From the NCBI RefSeq assembly GCF_040054535.1, contig NC_090796.1:13109501-13173500 (forward strand): a stretch of 64,000 nucleotides of DNA, in the 5' to 3' direction. The position numbers and the translations under genes were made by a program. This DNA comes from Antennarius striatus. Its lineage: Eukaryota > Chordata > Actinopteri > Lophiiformes > Antennariidae. Under the pieces are notes generated by a model that saw only the letters and a list, made by a program, of their open reading frames with translations, did not search any database and was not told where the DNA came from. Below, piece by piece: positions 38,223 through 51,311 of the stretch (its first letter is position 1; the number at the start of each line of letters is the position of its first letter).

Positions 38223-41200
38223 GACACACGCAGATCGCCGCCACCACTCACTGGGACATATACAGTGAATTTTCTACATTGTTGACCGCCCACCATTAAC
38301 AGGGAGGGGACATAAAGGGGACACAATAAAGCCATAAACTGTAGTGGTGCCTGGGCCAGGCATGCAGGGGTTATATGCCTCAGCGGCCCAAAGGCGACAC
38401 ATTTTACATCAATACTATTGTCATTCTGATGGGCTGTGGGGCGAGCAGCCGTGGGATGGGGGGGGGGGGGTAGATAGAGAGCAAAGGAGGAGGAGGAGGA
38501 GGGTGGGACACTTGTGATAGACTTAGCCTGAAGTAAATCCACACACAAGGAAACTGATCGGGGACAAATACACAAGATCCGGACGAGATCAAACAGTTGT
38601 AGTGATGTCAGTCTGTGTCAGAGTTTTGTCTCGAAAGACTTTCAATCGTTCATCACAGAAAGGGTGACCTCCGCTGACATTTTAAAAGTAATAACGAACC
38701 AAAATCTTTCATTTTTTATGACACGTGAAATTTCTTAGATATCACCTTGATTTTTATCCTGAGCAATTTAACCCTACTGTCCTGTAAGAGTCTGTTGTTG
38801 TCTGTTAAAGTCTTTATTAGTTTCATTTCATTCTTCTTTTGACATGAATAATTTTTCTTAATTGTAATATCTTCTTTGGTGTCACTTTAATAGTGTGATG
38901 GTTTTCTTTTCATGTCTGTTATCTACTGTGCTGCTGCAATATTGAACTGGACACAGTGGAAAAAAAGATTTTAAATTTAATCAGAGGTCACCCCTCATTA
39001 AACAAGGGTTAAATGAAGTCCTCAGAATGAAGTGCAGACTAGCACAAAAAGGATTTCTTTCTAAATTATATCTGAAGCTCCTTTTGAACACATAATTTAA
39101 AAATTTTACCAGCCATTAGACCAGATGGATGACATGATAGAGCTCAGATTAAGTGTGCAAAGGCATATGGGAAGCAGCCTTTTGGAGATCTCTTTCCAAG
39201 TAATAAAGGTCATAATAGGTTAAATTACAACATTTACGGATTTAATCTGGATTTAATTTTTCAGGAACAAAAAAACCACAATGTGAATTTTTATAGTGGA
39301 CAAAGCAACACAATTTGTTGTTGTAGTTAGAGGTTAGAGGTCACCATTCTGCTGTTGCCAGTCAAATGAAAATAATTCTACTGTAGTCTTCAGTTGCATT
39401 AAAATTTGCGCAGTGCTAATTCTGTAGTAAAAATATCCCATTTGTCACTAATGTGTGTTTCTTGGGGGGTGGGGGGGCTCCAGGGGATGAGTGAGCCTGG
39501 TGGGGTACGGAGGCTGGAAGGCCGCTCAGCAGGGGGTGGGAGCATGCACTCTGCAGAGAGGAGGCTGAGTGCCCACTGGAGAGAGAGAGAGCTCCATGAC
39601 CACAGTCTGGAGGTCAGTACCGGACCCCCCCCCCCCCCAAGTCAACACCACCACTTCACCCACCCCTTCTATTTTATTCCTCTATAACAAAGAAGGTAGG
39701 GGAAACTGGCAGCACTCGACCTACCGCCCTGTTAGAGCCGGGAAGGAGAGATGGAGGGGGGCGGTGTGTGTGAGTGTGTGTGTGTGTGTGTGGGGGGGGG
39801 ACTCAACGTGACAATAATTGATAGATATCTTTGTGAGAGTTGTATGAGGCTTGCTCTTCAGCCAGTCGTGGTGGGGAGTCTTCTACATTCAAGCAATGAA
39901 GATAACTTTTCAGCGCCTCACGTCAAGATGTGGTTTGTCATCGTGGCGCTGACAATGGAGAAGGTCTGTTTTCCATCACGGACATTGTTGTGTGTCACGG
40001 CATCGTCAGAAATGTGCCGAGCTCAGCTCTGGGATTTTGGATGATAGCTGCCGTTAAGGAACTATAGACAGTGTGTGGGCCAGAGATGGGTGGGGAGAAT
40101 GTGACAGTGGTCTAATTTACGAGTCCAGGCGAAGTGGTGGGTTTGTGGTCGGCATCCGAACAACACTGAAACCGCGTTTCTCAGGTTGCGTCCGCAAACG
40201 CAATGTGAAGTGTCTGGGAAGACAACAGCAATTAAGGTCAAAATCATGGAGGCCTGATCTTGAAATGAACTGTGACTCAACAACATTTTGGCAGCGGTGT
40301 TTCGTGCCGACCTCTACAGACGAAGGCCTCGGCGGGACTGCATCAGTAGGTGCACAGGAGGGGGAGAGGTCCCCTACCGGGCCGGTTTCTACGGTGACCT
40401 GAGAAAGGCCGTAACCAGGTCCGGCTCTTTCTCAGGCCTAATCAGCGTATTAACACAAAGAAGGACATGTGTTCGCCCCCCTCAACCACCTCTCTACCCC
40501 CCACCCCCCACTCAATCTGACCAGCTTGGCTGAACACAGGCAGCCAATAAAACCAGGATTAGGAGGGTATCTACACACACTGGGCTGTAGCGAAAAAGTT
40601 CCCTAACACGCCCAATCCCTCCCTGTTCCCTTAAGAAACTTCTTTTCATCATTCTTCTCTGTCTCTCATTCCTAACATCTTTCATTTTATTTCACTTTCT
40701 CCCATGTTTATGTCCTGCCTTTGCGTCTTCCTTTCACAGCCCTCACCCGCTAATCTTCAGACAATGGGGGCAACCAGAAATTACTCATTTCGCTGGAGCC
40801 GTTTGGCGAATTCCCATTGCCTCTTGCACACCGCCACCTTTATTCTCTGCATATTCTCTTGCTGTTATGATAAAAAAAAAGAAATGTGCGTCAAGCTGTG
40901 AACGTGGTTGTCTAGTTTACGCAACTTGTTTTGGCACGAATAAACGCTCCGCGTCATATCGTGCAAAATGGAAATCTCCTGTTTATATTTGATGACCATG
41001 AACCAGATGTGAATTAACTGCCTTACCAATTAATACCAGATAGCAGTGATAAAGCCCTGCTGTGCAGTTCCCCTCGGTCTGTACGGAAAGTGCATTGTGT
41101 TTACTGTCATGACTTGTCTGGGGAATTTTGGAAGTCGGAGTCTCACTGCCTCACCTCAGAATTATTGCGTCCTGGAAATGGGAGCGTCTAAATGATAATA

Positions 41201-44200
41201 TCAGCGTCTTTGTCACTACTTTTTTTACTAGTTGGAACAAAGATGACAAGACCTCCCCAAAATAAACCTTTTTCATTAGAGCAGCAAACACTTCATGCTT
41301 CGGCCGTGAGAGAGAAGATCTATTGGTGTGTGTGAGCCGCTCAGTGAGGTCTCACAGGGAAGAGCCTAAACCCTCAGCGGTCTTCAGCCGGACACTGAGG
41401 CGGCCTAATTAAAGGTCTCTTAAGCCCCAAAATGTGCAGCGGTGCAGGTTGAAGGTGGTGGGGGCTCCGTCGAGAGAGACAGAATTCATGGCACTCGTAA
41501 ACAAGGGAGTCCAGGACAGAGGGACATAAGAGGGCTATGTTCCAGAGACTTTGTTCACACAAAATGAAGAGTCAACAGCCTCCCCATCCCTCACCCCTCT
41601 TTAGCCATCCCCCCTAATAACCACCTTCTTCAGAGGAGCTGCAAACACAATACCATCCTACTCCCCTTCTCTTGCTCTCAATCACTATTGGGACAATGAG
41701 GAAGAACCCTCCACCCCACCACCACCGTCCTTCTGCCCCTCCCTGACCCCCAAACAGACACTTCTTTTATTGAAATTCTTTGGTGTTCTAATCCTCAGCT
41801 TCCTCCAGGGGCAATAATGGACTCCCTGCGTCAGCCTTTTCCAGCGGGGATATCATCCAAGCCGGCCTGGGTCACAAGTCCACCTCTTCTATTGGAGACA
41901 ACTGCCCCTCTAGTGTCATTCCTGTCACATCCTGCTCCACTACAAGCCAAGTGAGCCCCAATCCACCTGAAGGGGCACCCTGGTTTAACTCATGCATACG
42001 TCTGCATCTTCATGGGACATTCTCTGCTTTTTGGCTCAGTTCTTGCGGGTCATGAGAACCATTACACTTTTGAACATATTCTCCCTCCAGCTTCACTGCA
42101 TGTTAGCTTATATTCGAATCACACACATTCAGAACTCTTGCATGGAGTTCACTGGGGTTTCTAAAATAGCTGGTCAAAAGGAATCGTCCGTAATTTAAAG
42201 AAAAAAAGCAAATGGAATAAAATGGGAATACAGAATTAAGATGAATATTTACAGAGGTCAGATGTTGTTTTAAATCTGATTCATTTTCCTAGAGGACAGG
42301 TAGACTGTTAGAAACACGTTTCAGTGTAAAATAATGCCACCATGAGATTAAACATCCAAAATGAAGGTAAATTTGAATGAAAACATCTCAACAAAAACTG
42401 CACATTTGAATTTATAACATTTGATGTTATTAAATCATTGATCAGATTACATTGATCAAGACCAAAGTGCATATGACACATACATGTATGCAAATACTGA
42501 GATTTATATGTATCTTTACTGCAGCACTGTGTCTGTGCAGTATTTACGGCTGAAGTTGTAGAACAGCACAGTCTCCAGGATGACAGCAGTTCAAGGTATG
42601 TTAATGCTGACATCTGCTGGTCAGACAGTCAGACGCTCCCTACTGTCAAATACATTCTGATATGAAATGCCCTGAGAACATGAACCTTTGAGCTTATAAT
42701 GTGTCATGACAACTCAACAATATTTTCTAATCAAACAATTCAATGTTCACGATTATGACAGATTTGACTATATGACAAAACCAAAAACTTTTTTAATGGC
42801 ATGCAAAGAATTGTTGTCAAATTCACAATGATTTTTTTTTTAACTGCACCTCAACATTAAAGCGTTTGTGACCAGTAGGAGTCTGGAAATGCTATTTCAT
42901 CACACCCGGGAAGATGATCTTGAGAAATATAGTCTACAGAGGGAAAAACCATTAAACCATTAAATGCACAGGGAAGCTTTGATTTTATGATCCTCCATGG
43001 CAGCCAGAATTTTCTGCCAGTACAGTCAAAATACATAACTCCTGCTTTCACTGATTTCATATTGGTGCTGTGCAATAAAACGCAGCAGGAGCTGATGCAA
43101 AGAAACAGTTTAAAACATGCTTTTTATTATTAATTAATCTTTTCATCAGAATACACCAAAAATATTCATGGTTTTGGACAACTCTTAGTCAATATCCTTA
43201 AAACAGCTGCCTTTGCTGATATCACAGCCATCACATCCCATCATCATTACTTAGATTCAGGTAGGGGTCATCATTTGTACAACAGTTGCTTGAAATGTGA
43301 GTTATTTATGTTCCTGGAAGGAATTGGCGCTCTGATATGGAACTAGGTCTGTCTGTCTCTTCATAAAATCTACAGTGTTTCTCACCGTCAAATGCATCCA
43401 GATGATGACTTGTTGATCTGACATTACATCTGCATGCGTCATTATTTGGACCTCTCCCCCAGGACTGTTTTATCCATGTCATGTATTTGGCTATTGTTCC
43501 AGTGCCAGCAATGATCTCACAGTAATGTCATCCATAGTTTGCATTTCAACAGAGCTCTAGGTTTACATAGCTAATACAACTATAGCACCTACAGCTATGA
43601 ACTTATGAGAGTCCACTGTCTGTCGGCCAAACTGGTTTCTTGCCACTCATTGTAGGGGTACCCATACAAACAGTAAGTGTCACGTAACATTGCATGCCAG
43701 TAGAACACAGATGACCCCATTTGCCTGAGGCAATGTGGGCCTAAATTAGTATTAGAGCTTATCTTGGGACCTAGAACATGACACTGTTGATCTTTGTTTT
43801 TGGGACCAGAGTATCAGCCCCTTCAGTCATTTTTTTGTTGCCTCTAGGAAGTTCTCTTCTCACCTTGGATGAGACAAGGGGCCTCCTTTTGTACTTAGGT
43901 ATGAAGTGAAAAACAAACAGGAGCACATGCAGTCAATGCATTAATAAATCAAAAATGAGTATTCACGATTTAACTCATTTAAATAATATTTGATGAGTCC
44001 TAATACACACACCTTCATCTAAAGTGTTTTATGAATGGAAACTTTAATTTAATTTTCAGCAATTTCTTGTATTTGGGCACTCTAATTGTTGCTCTCTGTT
44101 TGGCTAGTAAACCAAGCCACGATCTATCAACAACGTTTGCAAGATTTATCATGAAATTTTAATGACCCAGTCATGATCATTAACTCTTCCTTTGTGCTAC

Positions 44201-44559
44201 TACAAAGTTTTTGATCTGAAATGTCAAGAGCTACAGAAAGGACAGTTGTGAAATCCATTTGGTGATCCCTTGATTGTTTTTTTACACAACAGGCCCCAAT
44301 AAACCTATTTTTTTTCCAAATCCATGCAATACTTTAATTCCCTCACATTTATAAATGATGGCAAACCATCATATGTAAATATTAAACTTGAAAAAAAGAA
44401 GATAAAGCAAAATTGAAATGAAAACGAACACATTACCTAGAAAAGTGTTGAAGAAAAAACATTTTTGTAATGTCATAAAAGTCACGAGTTAGTTTCTGTT
44501 TAGTCATTAAAAGAAAATTATTTAATTTGGCCGTAATCTAGCGAATCGTGTCCCTTTTC

Positions 44560-44960
44560 ACTGCTCTCTCCCCGCTGTGACGTTAGGGGGCGTAGTCTAC
44601 CTCCTTACAGCGCATCAGAATGCGATTGGTCAGTCTTGGTCATGTGACGTAGGCTAACCAATCACAAAAGAATACGATGAGAGGCCCTCAAAACGAATAG
44701 CGGTGACGTTACATCATGAACTGTGCTGTGTTGTCACCAGCTGTTGTCTGGAAGACGAAGGAAAAGTGGATGTTTGGGTTGATTGGGAGCTTCCTGGCCG
44801 ACCTTACCTCCGCGTTTGGAGCCGAAAGGTGTTATTGGGATGACTGATGGAAACACGGGAGCCTCGTCGGCGGCTTGGTGGTAATATTGATTACATAACG
44901 GATCGATAAAACAAAAACTGTAATAACGGAATGGTGCTAATACAGAAGCCATCTTTCCAT
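44560..44960 (+). promoter_or_regulatory. ormdl3: ormdl3 promoter and first non-coding exon region
   Basis: A CpG-rich stretch ahead of ormdl3 with three TGACGT (ATF/CREB/ATF6 core) sites at 44578-44583, 44645-44650 and 44704-44709, an inverted CCAAT box (ATTGG, 44625-44629) and a direct CCAAT box at 44658-44662. There is no TATA box. The first exon is non-coding and probably starts soon after 44710; its donor is uncertain (candidates near 44830 and 44880). The second exon begins at 45745 after the acceptor TTTTTCTTACAG. Confidence 0.55.
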
Positions 44961-45841
44961 GCTAGGAGCCTAATGATGTTTTTACTCAGTTAGAGGTAGC
45001 ATACATTGCTATCATTATGACTGTGTTAATGCTAGTTTGTCTACACGCGTAGCTAACGGATAAATGTGTAGCCGGTTACATTTTAGACGCAGAGGACTTG
45101 TGAAATAGCGTCTGTTCACTCTTGTCATTCAATTTTGGACAGGCTGACGCTAGGTCGCTCAGGAGTTTATCTTACTTTTTTTTTAAATTAGTCGACCCGT
45201 GTCTAAATTTAGCGAGACTCGCACGTGAAGGCCGGAGGAAATACTGGGCTCTGATTGGCTGGCAGGTGCTCGTTCAAATCGACAAGCATGCTTTGCTACA
45301 CAGTTTCTGAAACTGCTCTGTGTGATGGGATTTAAAAGAAAAGCGCCCAAAAGCTGTTTAATGGGTCATTTATAATGCAGGATTTACAAATCAAGCTTCT
45401 TTTTGTGCAGATTCTGTACTTCAATTATGATTTGTGCAGAACTGTAATTGCGTTAATCAGTTATTGCCCTAAATCACATCTTATATCTGAAGTGTTTTCT
45501 GAAATTTTAATCATTATTTTTGTGCTCTTTTTGTGTGTAAACATCAGGACTTATAAAAGCCTAAAGCGATACCATTCATCGTTGGATGATGAATATCAAG
45601 TTATTTCCCAGCTGTACACAAACAAACAAACAGTTTAATTGTACCAAATTGTGTTTGGAGCGACCTATGAATTTAATTAAATTTGACATGTCAGTTCAAG
45701 TAATTAATAACATAATTAACCCTTATCTGTTCTTTTTCTTACAGCAGCACGATAGTCACACCAGTTGGGCTTTGACTTTAATCGCTCTGTCTGTGCATTG
45801 TACAACGGATAGAGAGCTTTTGTCGCCACGCCATCACCGCC

Positions 45842-47826
45842 ATGAATGTGGGTACAGCCCACAGCGAGGTGAACCCCAACACCCGCGTGATGAACAGCAG
45901 GGGGATGTGGCTGTCTTACATTCTGGGCATCGGCCTCCTGCACATCATCCTGCTCAGCATTCCATTTGTGAGCGTGCCCGTGGTCTGGACCCTCACCAAC
46001 CTCATTCACAATCTGGTTAGTGGAGGAGAATGCCCATAGGCTCTACAGATTCCTTTGTGTAACCTTGTTAATGACTTTGGGATGCGCTGAATGAAAGTAA
46101 CCCAACAAATGAGTCATGTGTTTGAATGTTCTTTGTCAGTAAGTGAAAACAGCAATGACGCAACCAGCATTTAATTTTCTGAGGTGCATCAGAAACTTGG
46201 ATGAACTGTCTGCCTGTGAAAAACAACATGACCTACAGCTGGATCTTATCTCAGGAGTGTTTTCAGTGGTTGGAGTTGTACTGTTTCATAGGGAACTCTG
46301 AGGATCCTGAGAACACACCAACTTGTTGGTTGTGGACTTCCTGGGATGTTTTGGGGTCTTTTTGGTAAAACTGTGCTCCATTTTTGCCTCTTTTGGGTTG
46401 CAGTGCATGTACCTCCTGCTCCACACGGTGAAAGGGACACCGTTTGAGACCCCCGATCAGGGAAAGGCTCGCCTCCTGACCCACTGGGAGCAGATGGACT
46501 ACGGTGTGCAGTTTACCGCCTCACGCAAATTTCTCACCATCACTCCCATTGTCCTGTAAGTAAACCTCCAAGACCTTGTGTCTCTAAGCTTGACATTGGT
46601 GAGATGTAAATCGAAATGCTGTTTAATAAAAGAAAAATTACCTAAAGAAGTTCTTTCTGAGTATCAGCATCAAATATGAGGTACCTTTGATATATAAAGA
46701 GGACATCACCGACCTGAAAATGACCCCTGTCCTTCCCGCCACCCACCGGCGCTACTTTTATTTGCCGGGTTCTTTTTCCCACTTCTGCCAGCCAGGTGCC
46801 TTCATTAGTCTTCCTTCCCTGCTGATTTATTCCTGCAGTTCTGACAGAACTGGTGCAAAGTTTTACCCTTGAGTAATTTATTTTGTGTCCGTTGACAGAT
46901 TTGTGGAAAAAAAAAAGAAATTCTCAAAACAAACAGGATTCATCTCGTACCTGTATCTCTGAGCTGCTCCCTCATTAGTCGAGTTCATACGTTGTTAAGA
47001 GACCCAGCGCTTGCAGCATTAGCTCCTTGCAGCTTTAATGCCCCGCACCATCCTTATTAACCAGGAGTTCAGTTTACAGGAAGCACTCCGCTTTCCTGGG
47101 GCTATTTTTTTTTGTCAGCTCAGCCCTGAGCATTATCACGATAACACTTTTTGCACTTAAGCACTTTTTACACAATTTATTTCCCCAGAGTTCTTGTTGG
47201 TGACCAGCGCCAAAGCAGGAACAGAAGCGGTCCGTCTCTGGCTGCAGGTGGAAATGCTACACATCTGCAAAAGTCTCCTGAGCTTTCACATGTCTTCACT
47301 TGTTCAGAGAGAACAGGATGTATAATTTCTCCCTCTAAGCAGACAAAAAAAAAAGAATCCCTCCTGAAAATGAGTTTTCTTACTTTGTCTCATCCCCGGG
47401 AACGTCAGGCTGGAACAGAAAGTGCTGCGCTGTAGATTTGATTCTGCTTAGTCTCCATCTCTTTGGGTCTTTAATGACATGTTCTTTTAACAGACGAGCT
47501 TTCTGCATGTATAAATGTGTTGCAGCATCAAATATGCATTCTTCAGTTCAATGCCAAATCCCCGATGGTGCAATGCTGTTCAGCATGTTGAAACCATCCC
47601 CCAGTTGCTGGCGCTGTGCTAGAACAATCGCGAAGAATAAATGAGACTGCTACATACTGTTAACTAGATTTTCGTCTTTATCTGATGCAGGTACATACTA
47701 ACCAGCTTCTACACCAAATACGACCGGGTCCATTTTGTGGTCAACACCGTTTCCTTGCTCACTGTGCTCATCCCCAAGCTGCCCCAGCTGCACGGCGTGA
47801 GGATCTTTGGGATTAATAAGTACTGA
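45842..47826 (+). CDS. ormdl3: ORM1-like protein 3, ER regulator of sphingolipid synthesis, complete
   Basis: ORMDL proteins are small ER membrane proteins that bind serine palmitoyltransferase and slow sphingolipid synthesis when ceramide is plentiful. Coding exons are 45842-46015, 46404-46555 and 47691-47826 (stop TGA 47824-47826), GT-AG and in phase, giving 153 residues, the exact family length. The protein starts [20 protein letters not shown], including N13, reported as the ceramide-sensing residue. It then has the hydrophobic segment [20 protein letters not shown], the signature [19 protein letters not shown] and [19 protein letters not shown], two further membrane segments and the ending [16 protein letters not shown] and [13 protein letters not shown] favour ORMDL3 over ORMDL1 and 2. 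One difference is NLCMYLLL where mammals have NMGMYIFL. The 5' UTR has an intron. Confidence 0.96.
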
Positions 47827-48850
47827 CAAGGCGGAGCCCCCCACGGACAGCTGAAAGCACAAAAGAGTGTCAGGCCTCCTCTGATTTGGCTGCAGATCCT
47901 CAAGGATCCGTGACTCTCTCGCTCTCATTGAGCAACGCTCTAAATGAAGCCAGCTGGGTATAACTCTCATGGTACCGAACCCCAGAACAAAGAAAAAGAC
48001 AATGCGTTTTACAGAGAAGACAAAAGGAAAGTGCTTTAATGATTCTCCTTTGAGACAGAAGTTTTCCAGAGACACTTCAAAAAAGGGATCTTTGTGCCCA
48101 TTTCTGTTGAATCGACATACGCATCTTGATGTATCAGTGAGATACAAGACGATACCATTCTACGTGTATTATGTGCCATTTGACCCCTGCTGGCGCACAA
48201 AGTAAGCGATGAGGCAGTAAGTTCTTGTGTATCTCGTAATGCACTGCTGTATTTATGCAACTTCACTCCCACCAGGAGTTTCCTCTTTCTGGAAGTTTGT
48301 GGGCTTGGAGGAGAGTAACAGCTCTCTAATGAAACGTTAAGGGACCTCTGCAGCGCAGCAGAGAACAGAAACAGCAAGGTTTTATATTCCCAATTGGGAT
48401 TGCTTATGTGTTTGCTGACCATTTCCATATTTCTGATCCCTTCCTCCTGGTTTGTGTCACAGAGAGCCTCCTGCATGTAGGAGAATCTGAAGACGAGAGC
48501 GTTTTAGTTTCATCGTTACACTAAATGCAGGGACACTCCCAACATTTCATATGAAAGGGTCCTAAAAATACATGAACAGAGAAATGTTAAGAGAAACATT
48601 TCAAAATGTTTGGGTTTTTAAAAAAAAAAAGCATTTTATTGACATCAAATAATCCTGATTTAAAAACCAGAAAAAGATTTCAGGATTCACAAAGTTCATA
48701 CAAATGACTTCCAATCCAAACCTAGAATAGATTTGAATCTTTGGGTAAACAGGAAACTGTAGTTATTCAGTAGTTTCTGAGTTACGTCACAGAGCTGCTT
48801 GGTATTTAAGGTTAAGTCTACATCAGTATTATTTAAGTGTTAAGTTGTAC
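47827..48850 (+). other. ormdl3: ormdl3 3' UTR region
   Basis: Downstream of the stop there is no AATAAA or ATTAAA on the plus strand until 49124, inside the next mobile element. An A12 run at about 48619-48630 and a variant AATACA near 48567 are the only closer candidates. The transcript end is therefore uncertain. Confidence 0.4.
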
Positions 48851-48851
48851 A

Positions 48852-49179
48852 TACACTACCAGTGAAAAGTTTGGACACACCTTCTCACTCAGTGGTTTTT
48901 CTTTATTTTTATTTCTACATTATGATACAAACTGATATGTTTTATATTTTAGATGTTTTGCCTTGTCCTGGTTAATTTTTAGGTTTTCTTGCCTGCTTAA
49001 TTGGGTTGGGGCCATCAGTTGTGTTGTGCACAAGTCAGGTTGGTTCCAGTCGACATCCACACCTCCAGGTTTTGTGAGGGTTATTTGACCCAGACCCAAA
49101 GCAGTAATCATCATAGTCATGAAAATAAAGACAACCATTAAATGAGAAGGTGTCCAACCTTCTGACTGGTGGTGAGTGT
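48852..49179. mobile_element. Non-autonomous Tc1-like element (MITE) with long terminal inverted repeats
   Basis: The left end reads TACACTACCAGTGAAAAG and continues through TTTGGACACACCTTCTCACT. The right end, read in reverse, is ACACTCACCACCAGTCAGAA followed by GGTTGGACACCTTCTCATTT. These form inverted repeats of about 55-60 bases with scattered mismatches. The middle contains a piece (GCCATCAGTTGTGTTGTGCA, about 49010-49030) that I recognise from the interior of the full-length fish Tc1-like family with ACTACCAGTCAAAAGTTTGG ends. This 328-base copy is an internally deleted, non-coding derivative. Confidence 0.8.
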
Positions 49180-51296
49180 CTTCTCTGAAGCACATTAAGG
49201 TTATCTTGTTACTGCAGTCTTTACCAGGTGACCGTTGATCATTTCAGCATTTTGGTCGTGAATCACTTCAAACTGATTCAGTAGGTTCTGATCGTTGTTT
49301 AGTCTTCTCTCACAAGGTTCAAAATAGATTATTTTTTAACTAAAATTTTTTATTAAACCCCCACATTTGACTCTCAGCCATAGTCCTAGCTGTAGCCATA
49401 GTAACATAAACAGAAATACTCTGAAAGCAGTAGTAATAGAGTAATGTTTTGACTAATTCTGATTAAAACACAGGTTTCATCTAAATTCTAGCTGAGGCCA
49501 ACCATTTATTCCTCGCAGATTTGGCATCATTTAGAATCAGTGAGTCGATGCAACCAATGAACAACATGAACCAAAGAATTGTGATTTTTTTTTTTTTTTT
49601 TGTAAATGGTAGTTGATCTCATGCATCTTTCATTTTCTCGTGATTTGACCAGAAAGGCTTTTCTTTGTCGTCTTTCACTGAACAATGTGTCGGTTGAATC
49701 AAAAAGTGTGTTTCAGTCTCATGTTGGCCAGAGGAATTTAATTTTGAAGGAAATGTCAACGTGATCTTCTGTAGAAGTGCTCGACCCAAAAATACAATAT
49801 TTTTCCAAGTGTACTCAGGTGTTTTTATTATTGCTTATGATTAATTCACCGGACGAGATGTATAGAAGTCGGCTTGTGGATCTGTTGAGACAATAGAGAG
49901 CACATTCCTCTGTACCTTGATCCAGATCTGCCCCAGAATCTAATCTTCCATTCCAAGGTCCACCTCCCTAGAAAAAATGAATTTAATCTCCTCTTCTCAG
50001 TCATTCAGACGAACGTTCAGCTCAAATGTTTGGATGTTACGTTTCAGGATCATGGAGGTTGGATTAAAGACTGACATGATTGTACAGAACAGGTGAAGCC
50101 TGGCTGCTTCGTCCTGTCTGTCAGTTCCACTTGATCACACTCTGGCGCTACAAACACAAAATGCAATCCTTGGACCTTCTTGCAACACTGCCGACTTATA
50201 CTGATACACCAGTGGCCTGTTAATCATTAAGGGAATTGATTTACCAGAATTTAGCAAAGCTTAATAATAGTAGACAGATGTACCTCAAAATTAACATGAT
50301 GTGAAAATGTCTGGAATTGTAATTACACGTATGAGACAAGTAAATATGAAGCATCTTGCCTCCTGCACAGACGACATAATTAATCAACGCTGTTTGATTT
50401 CAGCAGAAGGCGAGTGAAATACTCGAGTTCTGTGTCTTCCATTTCTATCCGGCTGAGGTCAGGGTTGGGATTCTCCCTCTGAGGTTTACAGAACTTTTTT
50501 TTAACAGCAGTTAACAACATGTAGGGTGATGAAACTTCGATTTCTTTCAAGCAACACCCCCCAGGGATCTCTAAAAACCCCATGACCTACAGTACATGAA
50601 CAACATTGACAAGCATTTTAACTCCTATTCCAGCATTTATACATTTAAATCTCAACACTTTTGTTTGTCTTCTTTAGGCGTCCTCTACCTCCACATGAAA
50701 CTTGTAAGTAACTTAATGATTATTATAGACCAATCAGAGCAGAAGGGGGGGTGTTAAGTTGTATAGCTGATGTAATGAATCCAGATGAAGAGAATTATCG
50801 TTATCGCTGCTGCTTTGCCCTCATAATGAAATGGGTGGACCTGTTTATCTCACCATGTCTTTTAATTTCATAGATTTTTTAAATTTCGGTCTGATTAGCC
50901 TTCCCTTAAAAATGAGTGGGCTCTCAAATCTATTTTATTTTTATCGCTCACCATCACAGAGCTGCCTCAGGGGGCTTTACGATCCGTAAAGCAAAACGCC
51001 CCCTTCTAACCTCTGACTCTGGATTTAAAACATTTTCATTCTTTTTAGATCAAATCAGTTTTAAGAGACTACCGCCTGGGGATCATGTGGGATGATGATT
51101 GACCTAATTAATTGAATCATCTGCCATGTGGTTAATATTTTCAGCATGCAGTGTGCAATAATGCATGCATATTACCATTGCATCACATAGACAGCTCATA
51201 TTATTCCTGATAAAAGGATGATTTAGAGTTAAAAGGATGTTGATCATGTGCTGTAGTTTTAAAACTACTAGGACCACAGTTAGAAAATATCTGTGA

Positions 51297-51311
51297 CCAG
51301 CAGAGGGCAGC
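51297..51311 (+). promoter_or_regulatory. CTCF-like motif
   Basis: CCAGCAGAGGGCAGC fits the vertebrate CTCF core (CCASYAGRKGGCR) at every position. Binding is not shown, and similar 15-mers also occur within fish repeats. Confidence 0.4.

Noticed and set aside
37928..38575. 215-codon minus-strand frame upstream of wnt3
   Set aside because: It spans the CA array (Cys-Val repeat) and has no recognisable domain or splice support.
43100..43900. Possible old transposon upstream of ormdl3
   Set aside because: Sequence looks repeat-like to the eye, but no inverted ends, target duplication or transposase motif could be shown.
45586..46020. Longer frame overlapping ormdl3 exon 2 in another phase
   Set aside because: The ORMDL frame starting at 45842 matches the whole family; the other frame crosses the intron and acceptor at 45745.
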